A stretch of DNA of 32,362 bases from Clostridiales bacterium (GTDB lineage Bacteria > Bacillota > Clostridia > Lachnospirales > WQUN01). The position numbers and the translations under genes were made by a program. Of the stretch, positions 26,193-32,054 are shown piece by piece. Each line of letters opens with the position of its first letter. Positions within the stretch are counted from its first letter, which is position 1. The stretch covers positions 1 to 32,362 of the forward strand of contig JAISWZ010000326.1 of the NCBI GenBank assembly GCA_031270945.1, in the 5' to 3' direction. The notes beneath the pieces were generated by a model, which saw only the letters and a list, made by a program, of their open reading frames with translations, searched no databases and was not told where the DNA came from.

Positions 26193-27527
26193 TCATGCCT
26201 CTTTTGACGCCAGGTAAATCGCGCACTCAACCCTTTTCTTTTGAAGCTCGCAGCCAATGGCGTAAGGCTCGTCCAGGTTTCCGTTTTGAAGGTAAGCGCT
26301 GGCGGCGCAACCGCCACCGCAGTAGAACCTGGACCAGCAGGACGCGCACTTTCCACTCTTGAGAACCCCTCGCTTTGAGAACATCTCTGACTTTTCAAGG
26401 TTTATGACTCCAGTCTCAAGGCTTCCCAGCTTCAGCTCGTCTATTCCAACGAACTGGTGGCAAGGGTAAAGATCCCCTGTCGGGGTCACAGCCAGGTACT
26501 CAGAGCCCGCGCCGCAGCCAGACACTCTTTTCTTTGCGCAAGGGCCTCCCTGAAGGTTTATCATAAAGTGGAAGAAGTTGAATTTCTCCCCTCTTTTTAT
26601 CATGGCTTCAGAAAGCTTTTCATACTCGGCAAACAGCGCCGGCAAATCTTCCTCCCTCAAAGACCAGTCTTCCTTTGGATCAGCGACCACGGGCTCGACG
26701 GATATCTGCTTGAAGCCCAAATCCGCCATGTGGAGCACATCCTCCGAGAAATCCAGGTTCCGCCTGGTATATGTTCCGCGGACATAGTAGCTTTTTTGGC
26801 CCCTCATATCCGCCATCTCTTTGAGCCTGCTTGCGATCAAGCCATAGGATCCAGACCCTGAAACGGTTTTTCTCATTGCGTCGTTGACGCTTTTTCTCCC
26901 GTCAAGGGATAGAACCACGTTTTGCATGTTTTCATTGATATATTCCATCATTTCACGATCCAAGAGAAGCCCGTTTGTCGTGATTGTGAACCTTATCCGC
27001 TTTCCCGATTGCGCTTCTCTCATTCTTCCGTATTCTACGCAGTCTTTGACGACATCGAAGTTCATCGTTGGCTCGCCGCCAAAAAAGTCGATCTCAAGGT
27101 TTCTCCTGTGGCCAGAGCTTTCAATCAGGAAGTCAACAGCCCGCCTGGCCACGCCCTTGGTCATTAGCTGGCGCTCCCCTTTGTATTCCCCTTTTGAGGC
27201 AAAGCAGTACTCGCATCTCAGGTTGCAGTCATGGGCTATGTGCAGGCAAAGCGCCTTGACAACTGTTCCTCCTTCAAAGCCAGAGTATAGCCCCTCAATT
27301 TCCTCCGCGCCCAATTGCCCCGCGAAAGCCAGCTCCCTTAATTCAGCCGCCGCTTCAAGCGTTTCCTCCTTGGGGCATTCACTCCAGGCAGCCAAAAGCT
27401 CCTCGTCAGATTTTCCCGCTATGACATCCTCCACTATCCTGTATGCCGTCTCATCCAGCGCGTGCACTGCGCCGCTATTGACATCCATAACAAAGAAGAT
27501 GCCGTTCCTGTCAAATTTATGGATCAT
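26193..27527 (-). CDS. scfB: SCIFF maturase, radical SAM/SPASM thioether synthase
   Basis: 444 residues from ATG 27527-27525, AGGAG six nt upstream. The start MIHKFDRNGIFFVMDVNSGA matches the usual beginning of SCIFF maturases; a longer frame upstream has no ribosome binding site. The enzyme binds [4Fe-4S] clusters and uses S-adenosylmethionine to make thioether crosslinks in the six-cysteine precursor encoded just upstream. Seen are an N-terminal precursor-binding-like region, the radical SAM motif CNLRCEYC (about residues 117-124) with the GGEP motif, and a C-terminal SPASM domain rich in Cys (GCGAGSEYLAVTPTGDLYPC, CASCWSRFYCGGGCAAS). Products belong to the ranthipeptides. Cotranscription with the precursor is likely. 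Confidence 0.95.
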   Translation of the reverse strand: MIHKFDRNGIFFVMDVNSGAVHALDETAYRIVEDVIAGKSDEELLAAWSECPKEETLEAAAELRELAFAGQLGAEEIEGLYSGFEGGTVVKALCLHIAHDCNLRCEYCFASKGEYKGERQLMTKGVARRAVDFLIESSGHRRNLEIDFFGGEPTMNFDVVKDCVEYGRMREAQSGKRIRFTITTNGLLLDREMMEYINENMQNVVLSLDGRKSVNDAMRKTVSGSGSYGLIASRLKEMADMRGQKSYYVRGTYTRRNLDFSEDVLHMADLGFKQISVEPVVADPKEDWSLREEDLPALFAEYEKLSEAMIKRGEKFNFFHFMINLQGGPCAKKRVSGCGAGSEYLAVTPTGDLYPCHQFVGIDELKLGSLETGVINLEKSEMFSKRGVLKSGKCASCWSRFYCGGGCAASAYLQNGNLDEPYAIGCELQKKRVECAIYLASKEA

Positions 27528-27641
27528 GTTCGCTCCTGTTTCCGTCTGTCTTTTAAGCGCAGTCAAGCCGCTTTTTTTGGCATTCAAAGAGGGCAAGGCA
27601 TGACGCCTGCCCTCCGTTCGCGTTGCTGCTAGATTTTCTTG

Positions 27642-27683
27642 GGGTTAACTTCAGAGCGAGAGGATTCGCCTCTCATCTAACCC
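27642..27683 (-). promoter_or_regulatory. Intercistronic hairpin between SCIFF gene and scfB
   Basis: Inner stem GAGAGG / CCTCTC (27658-27663 with 27669-27674) inside an outer stem GGGTTA / TAACCC (27642-27647 with 27678-27683). No T run follows. It may stabilise the short precursor mRNA or attenuate transcription into scfB, giving more precursor than enzyme. Confidence 0.5.
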
Positions 27684-27690
27684 TATAACC

Positions 27691-27846
27691 CTACTTCTTT
27701 GCATGCGCTTGGCTCTCGCAAATTTGGTTTGCCACTGTGCAAGAGGTCTTGCATGCGGACTGGCATGACGCCTGGCATTCCCCGCAACCGCCTTTAGCGG
27801 CAGCGCTTGGCCTTACGCCAGCGCTTAATGTTTTCACGTGCTTCAA
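27691..27846 (-). CDS. scfA: SCIFF ranthipeptide precursor (six cysteines)
   Basis: 51 residues, MKHVKTLSAG..., with six cysteines at 21, 24, 28, 32, 36 and 43 in the pattern GGCGECQASCQSACKTSC followed by TVANQIC. This is the highly conserved SCIFF family of Clostridia, the substrate of the radical SAM enzyme encoded next. I place the start at TTG 27846-27844: GAGGAG lies 8 nt upstream and the peptide then begins like other family members. The GTG three codons earlier overlaps the ribosome binding site. After thioether formation the peptide may be exported; its biological role is still uncertain. A palindromic element lies 27 nt upstream. Confidence 0.95.
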   Translation of the reverse strand: MKHVKTLSAGVRPSAAAKGGCGECQASCQSACKTSCTVANQICESQAHAKK

Positions 27847-27873
27847 CTTATTCACTCCTCGCCCGGATATGGG

Positions 27874-27938
27874 GCATATCCCAAATGTTATCGCTCGGAA
27901 AAGGCCTGCGCAAGCTCGCAACGCCTTTTGGGATATGC
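27874..27938. repeat. Short palindromic element just upstream of the SCIFF gene
   Basis: GCATATCCCAAATG...CCTTTTGGGATATGC, 65 bp. It would form a hairpin in the mRNA just before the ribosome binding site of the SCIFF precursor. Confidence 0.8.
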
Positions 27939-28211
27939 ACTTGGTCTATGCCCTCTTTGGCGCAATCTCTGAAAGCGCCGCATTTTCGTTATTATAACAC
28001 GTTTTTAGGCTTCTGCCAATGCTTTAATTTGGCCCAGGATCCATTTCCAAAAGCGCCTTCCGCATCCAAATTTCCATCAAAATCAGAAGACAGCTTTTGC
28101 CCAACGCGCAAGGGCCAAAGGCATGCGACGCTTGTCTTGGGCTTGTCCTAAGAGCGCTCTTTCTCAGCAACCAAGCCCTTGACATGCGTACGCAAAGCAT
28201 ATTTTGCCATG

Positions 28212-28247
28212 GCTCTTGGCCCCAGGGATCACCCTGGGGCCAAGAGC
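28212..28247 (-). terminator. Strong hairpin after the TIGR04086 gene
   Basis: Perfect 16-bp stem GCTCTTGGCCCCAGGG / CCCTGGGGCCAAGAGC with loop ATCA, about 10 nt after the stop. No T run follows on either strand, so it may act as an mRNA-end stabiliser or a partial terminator rather than a full intrinsic terminator. Confidence 0.55.
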
Positions 28248-28255
28248 GCATCGCG

Positions 28256-28645
28256 CTACTTCGTGAAGTTTATGCCTATTACCCCTCCCAGGCCTCCGCC
28301 CGCGAGAGAAAGCAGAAGAAGAGTGACAGTCCTGGAATCATAAGCAAATTCCTTAAGCACTATGGTCATTAGCGCCACAAGGATTATGGCATAGATCAAC
28401 CCTGCCATTATGCCCCAGAACCAGCCTTTCGCCTCCGCTCCCCTAGCCGCGTCGAAGCCCGCGATCATTACTGACACCAGCGTGGCTGCCGCCACCACTA
28501 TAGGCGTCTTGTCATCTGGCATGTTTGTGTAGGTGATAAGAATCGAGTACGCCAGAAAGATGATGACTGTAACCGCATACCCCACCAGCACGCCCTGGAC
28601 AAGCGACAAGAACCTGGAGCTCTCGGATTTAACCTCAGTTTTCAC
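28256..28645 (-). CDS. TIGR04086-type small membrane protein
   Basis: 129 residues starting at GTG 28645-28643, ribosome binding site GGGAGGG 6 nt upstream. Four hydrophobic segments: LSLVQGVLVGYAVTVIIFLA, IVVAAATLVSVMIAGFDAAR, WGIMAGLIYAIILVALMTIV and LLLLSLAGGGLGGVIGI. Proteins of this size and pattern, assigned to TIGR04086, are found beside the SCIFF gene in Clostridia; their function is unknown, and a role in export or envelope placement of the ranthipeptide is only a guess. It is the first gene of the SCIFF-SecDF cluster. Confidence 0.85.
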   Translation of the reverse strand: MKTEVKSESSRFLSLVQGVLVGYAVTVIIFLAYSILITYTNMPDDKTPIVVAAATLVSVMIAGFDAARGAEAKGWFWGIMAGLIYAIILVALMTIVLKEFAYDSRTVTLLLLSLAGGGLGGVIGINFTK

Positions 28646-29099
28646 TTTTTACCCTCCCTAGGCGCGATCCAAGCGGCTGCGCTTGGATGCTCGCCCCCGA
28701 ATGCGCATCTGCATTTATTCCTATTCTACTGGGGAGGGATGGAAAATATGATTCATTCCGTGGGCATGATTCAACATTTTCCCAGTTCGCAAGTTTGTGG
28801 CTGGATACGCCAAAGCCTTGATCTTTTTTAGAAATAGGGCAAAAAGGCAAATTTAGCATAGCCATCGGAGAAATAGCATAGCAATAAAAAAAACAAGGCA
28901 CTTTCTCCTGCGATAATAAAGTCTCAGCTAATCATTGACAAATCCTCCATTTTAGGTTATCTTGTATTCAGGGCATAATATAGGAGCAGGCCCTGTCAAA
29001 TATCTGCTCTTAGCGAAAACAAGCAAATCCTTGTCAAATATAAGCGTATGCTAATAGCTATGCTAGAGCTAAAACCAAGCCGCAAAGGAGGTGTCAATG
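28646..29099. other. Divergent promoter region
   Basis: It separates the minus-strand SCIFF/sec cluster from the plus-strand antitoxin-like gene. It holds the plus-strand promoter at 28935-28963 and, on the minus strand, a weak TTGAAT-18-CATATT candidate near 28776-28747. No gene seen. Confidence 0.45.
28935..28963 (+). promoter_or_regulatory. Promoter of the antitoxin-like gene
   Basis: Perfect TTGACA, 17-bp spacer, TATCTT. A start near 28970 gives a leader of about 130 nt, with a TGTCAAATAT direct repeat (about 28995 and 29032) that could be an operator. Confidence 0.5.
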
Positions 29100-29378
29100 A
29101 TGAAATCCATAAAGTCAAGCGACTTCAAAAAGTCGTTTCACGAAAGCACCAAGCCTTCGGGAGAGGGCGAAGAGCTAAACCTAACCGAAAACGGCAAGAC
29201 AATAGCCTCGATGGTTACCATGACCGGCGGCGAGTTTGACGCTTTGCTCGATTCCATGCGCAAGGCGAAAGAGGAAAACGACGCGAACAGCAAGCAAAAC
29301 TTCTTGAAAGAAGCTTTGGAGCACCGCAAAGACGAGACTGCTGACATAAAGCTGTCAAGGAGGAAGCCTCGCGAATAA
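29100..29378 (+). CDS. Phd/YefM-like antitoxin, orphan
   Basis: 92 residues from the second of two adjacent ATG codons (29100), 8 nt after AGGAGG; the first ATG (29097) is possible. The beginning MKSIKSSDFKKSFHES, then EELNLTENGKTIASMVTM and EFDALLDSM, follows the pattern of Phd/YefM antitoxins (xxxSxFRxxF...G.x..ITxxGKPxAxLVx.xEYxxL), which bind their own promoter and neutralise a toxin through a C-terminal helix. The charged C-terminal half (KAKEENDANSKQNFLKE) would be that part. No toxin gene (Doc, YoeB or other) is adjacent on either side, so it is an orphan or a solitary regulator. Similarity judged by eye only. Confidence 0.6.
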   Translation: MKSIKSSDFKKSFHESTKPSGEGEELNLTENGKTIASMVTMTGGEFDALLDSMRKAKEENDANSKQNFLKEALEHRKDETADIKLSRRKPRE

Positions 29379-29562
29379 GGGGTTTTAACTGGTGTTAGAG
29401 GTTTTATTGGTTTTATGAGTTTTAGGGGTTTTTACGAGGTTTATTGATTTTATGGGTTTTATGGGTTTTATGGGATTGATGGGATTTATGGGTTTTGAGG
29501 TTTTTAGATACGCCAAGTTGACCCCCTCCCACCAAAAAACCAAAACCCAAAACCAAAAACAC
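29379..29562. repeat. GT-rich microsatellite and complementary CA-rich tract
   Basis: Plus-strand GGTTTTATKGG-like units from about 29395, with three perfect TTTTATGGG units at 29448-29474. After about 20 nt of mixed sequence comes a CA-rich stretch (AAAACCAAAACCCAAAACC, about 29532-29557) complementary to TGGGTTTTGAGGTTTTT upstream, so a long imperfect hairpin can form. Confidence 0.75.
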
Positions 29563-29602
29563 AAAAAAAGCGCTGCCGGGGCAGATACTGCCCCAGCAGC
29601 GC
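29563..29602 (-). terminator. Terminator of the small minus-strand operon
   Basis: GCGCTGC-C-GGGGCAG / CTGCCCC-A-GCAGCGC, 14 paired bases with one mismatch and a 3-nt loop. On the minus strand it is followed by seven T. It can end the transcript of the genes at 29665-30334. Confidence 0.75.
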
Positions 29603-29664
29603 AAATTTTATTGCGGGCGAGATGAAATTTATCAAGGGCAATCCCAATTCAGGCTTTCGCCTTT

Positions 29665-29745
29665 TTAATGAAAGTTAGGATGAAACATGCCCTCTAAGTT
29701 CTCAGCCGCCTCCATGGCGGCCTCGCCCTCGCCCATAAAACTCAT
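29665..29745 (-). CDS. Candidate 26-residue micro-protein
   Basis: ATG 29745-29743 overlaps the TGA of the 129-residue gene in ATGA, the arrangement of translationally coupled genes. The product begins MSFMGEGEAAMEAAENLEGM and is acidic, with a short amphipathic helix. A short AGGC-GAAA-GCCT hairpin follows the stop and a full terminator comes 60 nt later. No family recognised; chance overlap is possible. Confidence 0.35.
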   Translation of the reverse strand: MSFMGEGEAAMEAAENLEGMFHPNFH

Positions 29746-30131
29746 AGAGCTTGCAGCGTTCTGTAGCCTGAGTCGATGATGCTTCGCAATACGGTTATCG
29801 CACTCTCCTGCGATTCCTTGAATGACGTCAACTCGTCCAGAATGATAGAGTAGTCTGCTTCTTTATGTAGCAGCTCTTTTTTTGTCGTGTTGAGGCTTAC
29901 CTGGTTATCTATCTTTCTCAAAGTTTCCTGCAAATAACTGGCTTCTTCAGCGTAGAGGCCAGTGAAGCTCGCAAAGGATTCCATCTGCTCCTCGTTTAAA
30001 GGAGTTCTCGTCATTGCAAGGAAATCCATCATGGTTTGGATCTTGTTTATGATTTTCGCTTTCTCCTTCAGGAGAAATTTTAGGTGTCTATTTTTTTCAT
30101 CAATGCTGCCCATCAGTTCGTCTATTCTCAC
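29742..30131 (-). CDS. Helical coiled-coil protein (129 aa), function unknown
   Basis: GTG 30131-30129 (MRIDELMGSIDEKNRHLKFL...), with GGAGAAGGAG 12 nt upstream. The protein is almost entirely helical and heptad-like: helix 1 KNRHLKFLLKEKAKIINKIQ, a middle helix around NEEQMESFASFTGLYAEEAS, and a C-terminal helix ILDELTSFKESQESAITVL. No cysteine, no membrane segment. Size and composition recall flagellar export chaperones of the FlgN type, but no motif proves this and no flagellar gene is nearby. Its base composition is more AT-rich than that of lon or secDF. It lies in a group of very small overlapping ORFs. Confidence 0.6.
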   Translation of the reverse strand: MRIDELMGSIDEKNRHLKFLLKEKAKIINKIQTMMDFLAMTRTPLNEEQMESFASFTGLYAEEASYLQETLRKIDNQVSLNTTKKELLHKEADYSIILDELTSFKESQESAITVLRSIIDSGYRTLQAL

Positions 30132-30334
30132 TTGTTTCTGCTTCTCCTTCTCCGGCTTTCTTCTTGAGCTTGGCCCGAAGCTCGGGCGGCTCCGCCATCA
30201 GTAAGCTATCGGGCAAGTCAATGCCATTTTTTTCGATAGCAGACGCCTTGCAGGCGCAGCTCCTTTCTTGTTTTTTTTAAGCTCCCAAAGAGCGATTCCT
30301 GATATCTGTCATGCAGCGGCTCTATGCGCGCCAT
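30100..30334 (-). pseudogene. Frameshifted or composite small ORF upstream of the 129-residue gene
   Basis: Frame 1 runs from ATG 30334 (MARIEPLHDRYQESLFGSLK...) to TGA 30220-30218. A second frame, through KNGIDLPDSLLMAEPPELRA to 30100, takes over at a run of seven A near 30225-30231. Joined by a one-base slip they would give one protein of about 75 residues whose end overlaps the start of the 129-residue gene. Either a slippage-dependent gene, a sequencing error in the A run, or a decayed gene. No ribosome binding site is clear at 30334; ATG 30198 gives a shorter 32-residue alternative. Confidence 0.25.
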
Positions 30335-30964
30335 CCAAGCTTTAAAGCTTTGGCCATGGTTCGCGCAATGCCTATGCGCGTTTGCCGCTGCCACTTTGAA
30401 TGTGGCTCTATCATATCCCTTCTAGGTGAACTCTCCGTGAGTAACAAATTAGAATTGCATTAGTGCGTGATGCATAATTTTCCAACAAGGCGAAGGGAAC
30501 GACGCAAAAGCCTTTAATAGCTTGAATCGTTCCTTTTTTCGAGCGTGATGGCTGAAGAAAGCGTTTTAAAGTGCGCAGCCCAAGGCATGCGAGGCCGGCG
30601 CTCAAACAAGCAAAACCCATCTGGCCGGGCTGGCTAGGCAAGAAGGAGAACAATCAACGCAAGGCTAGCTGGGCAGCCTGCCAGGCTCATGATAGAAAAC
30701 CCCCTTCATGTGATGTATGCTGTAAGTTTCATGAACCTCCTTGGAAGCCCAAGGGCGCAGCCCTGTCCATGAATCCTTCGGACTTCGCTGGCGAAATGAT
30801 TTGTCTTCCTTTGTCATTGATGGCCTAGGATTGCCAGCGCTTACACTATATACTATGAGAGCTCGATCCTTTGTTGCATGTCCTAACTTATTTTTCTTAG
30901 GCCTAACGCAAAAATTTTGTTTGAGCAGGCGCTTGGGCCTAACCCAAAATTTTGGAAAGGCGCA

Positions 30965-31056
30965 GGATATCCCAAAATTTTATTAAGGTGCCGAAAAGTC
31001 ATCGCGATGCTTTAACACGTGGCTTTTTCAAGCCATGAATTAAGTTTGGGATATGC
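30965..31056. repeat. Dispersed palindromic element, B type
   Basis: ATATCCCAAAATTTTATTAA...TTAAGTTTGGGATATGC with core GCCGAAAAGTCATCGCGATG and TGGCTTTTTCAAGCC, as in the copies at 19141 and 31930. Confidence 0.85.
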
Positions 31057-31273
31057 TTTTAGCAATCATCAGTATATTTTTCGTCCAAGGTGTCAAGCAG
31101 CCTTATATGATATAAGTGCCAAATTTCTTGTCAATTGCACTAATCCGGTTACCAAAAATCGCTTGAATCCAAGATCTTGCCGCAAACCTTGGCAATTAAT
31201 GCTAAGCGGTCTGCTCTTTGTCATATATTTCAATTCATAATATCAACTTTTTTGACCAATTGGCGAGGCGCTC

Positions 31274-31305
31274 AAAAAGGCAGGCTCGGGGAACCCGAGC
31301 CTGCC
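31274..31305 (-). terminator. Terminator of the small zinc-ribbon gene
   Basis: Perfect 12-bp stem GGCAGGCTCGGG / CCCGAGCCTGCC with a 3-nt loop, followed on the minus strand by five T, about 55 nt after the stop. Confidence 0.85.
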
Positions 31306-31361
31306 TTTGCTGGCCAAAGCGCGAAAATCGCATGCCCATTTTCACGCGCCGCCGAAACAGC

Positions 31362-31640
31362 TCAGCGCATGAACAGCCAGATCAAGATAAAAAACACAAT
31401 TATGAGAAGGATCTTCGTTCCCGCGTCGCCAGTAGGCGACCCTTTGCCGTCGGCTGGCAGCCCTTCGCGCTGGAAGCGGCTGTCATTCTGGCCTTTCGAG
31501 TCCAAGCGCCAATCCGAGACATTGCGGCTGGCGCTAACGCTCTCTATGCACGGAAGGTGGCCCGTGCGAAGGCTCATGCCGCAACGGGAGCAGAAATAGG
31601 CGTTGTGAAAGCTTTCCAAAGAGCACTTTGGGCAGACCAT
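31362..31640 (-). CDS. Small zinc-ribbon membrane protein
   Basis: 92 residues from ATG 31640-31638, with GGAGGAG 5-6 nt upstream; the longer frame has no comparable site. The N-terminus MVCPKCSLESFHNAYFCSRC is a zinc-ribbon with CPxC...CxxC. A polar linker of about 50 residues, probably disordered, follows, then one C-terminal hydrophobic segment ILLIIVFFILIWLFM ending in Arg. Tail-anchored zinc-ribbon proteins of this kind are common in Firmicutes and of unknown function. The layout repeats, in miniature, that of the protein at 1038-2276. It is a single-gene unit with a strong terminator. Confidence 0.8.
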   Translation of the reverse strand: MVCPKCSLESFHNAYFCSRCGMSLRTGHLPCIESVSASRNVSDWRLDSKGQNDSRFQREGLPADGKGSPTGDAGTKILLIIVFFILIWLFMR

Positions 31641-32053
31641 CTTTTCTCCTCCTTCACGCAAAGGCGTCTGGCGCGTCATCGCGGGACTAAGCCCTTGACA
31701 ACCCGCCTATTAAGTTTTCGTCGCAAGCTTTTGGGCTTGCGGATTTGAAGCTTTTCGCATATACCCTCCGAATTCCCATGGTAAAATCAAGCACTGCAAT
31801 AATTAATACGAACGCCACGCCAAAAATCTTCGCGACCGTTAAAATTTTGTTTATTAAATAAAAAAATTAAAAAATTAAAAAAATAAAAAAAGGGCGCTTT
31901 CGCGCCCTTTTTCAGGTTTTTTACTTAGTGCATATCCCAAAATTCCGTTAAGGCGCCGAAAAAGTCATCGCGATGCTTTAACAGTGTTTGCTCGGGCTTC
32001 TGCGAGCAAACTTGCGTGACTTTTTCAAGCCATGGAATTAATTTTGGGATATG
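31641..32053. other. Spacer with A-rich tract, terminator and palindromic element
   Basis: It includes an A-rich tract (about 31850-31890), a bidirectional terminator and a full element adjoining the stop of the binding-protein gene. No gene seen. Confidence 0.5.
31889..31912. terminator. Bidirectional terminator
   Basis: GGGCGC-TTTC-GCGCCC with T run on the plus strand and a long T-rich run on the minus strand. Probably ends the mRNA of the right-edge binding protein. Confidence 0.7.
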
Positions 32054-32054
32054 C
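31930..32054. repeat. Dispersed palindromic element, B type with 26-bp extension
   Basis: Ends GCATATCCCAAAATT / AATTTTGGGATATGC. The 26-bp palindrome at 31986-32011 is the exact reverse complement of that in copy A2 (13258-13283). The right end touches the TAG stop of the adjoining gene. Confidence 0.9.

Larger units (their letters stand above)
27847..28255. other. Spacer between the TIGR04086 gene and the SCIFF gene
   Basis: It contains the 16-bp hairpin at 28212-28247 and a palindromic element at 27874-27938. No gene seen. If the operon is continuous, both structures are transcribed. Confidence 0.45.
30335..31361. other. 1.0-kb intergenic region
   Basis: No convincing gene. It includes a possible plus-strand terminator (GGAACGA...TCGTTCC then six T, about 30490-30540) without an obvious gene, two very short minus-strand frames with good ribosome binding sites (see findings), one palindromic element and the terminator at 31274-31305. 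Confidence 0.45.
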
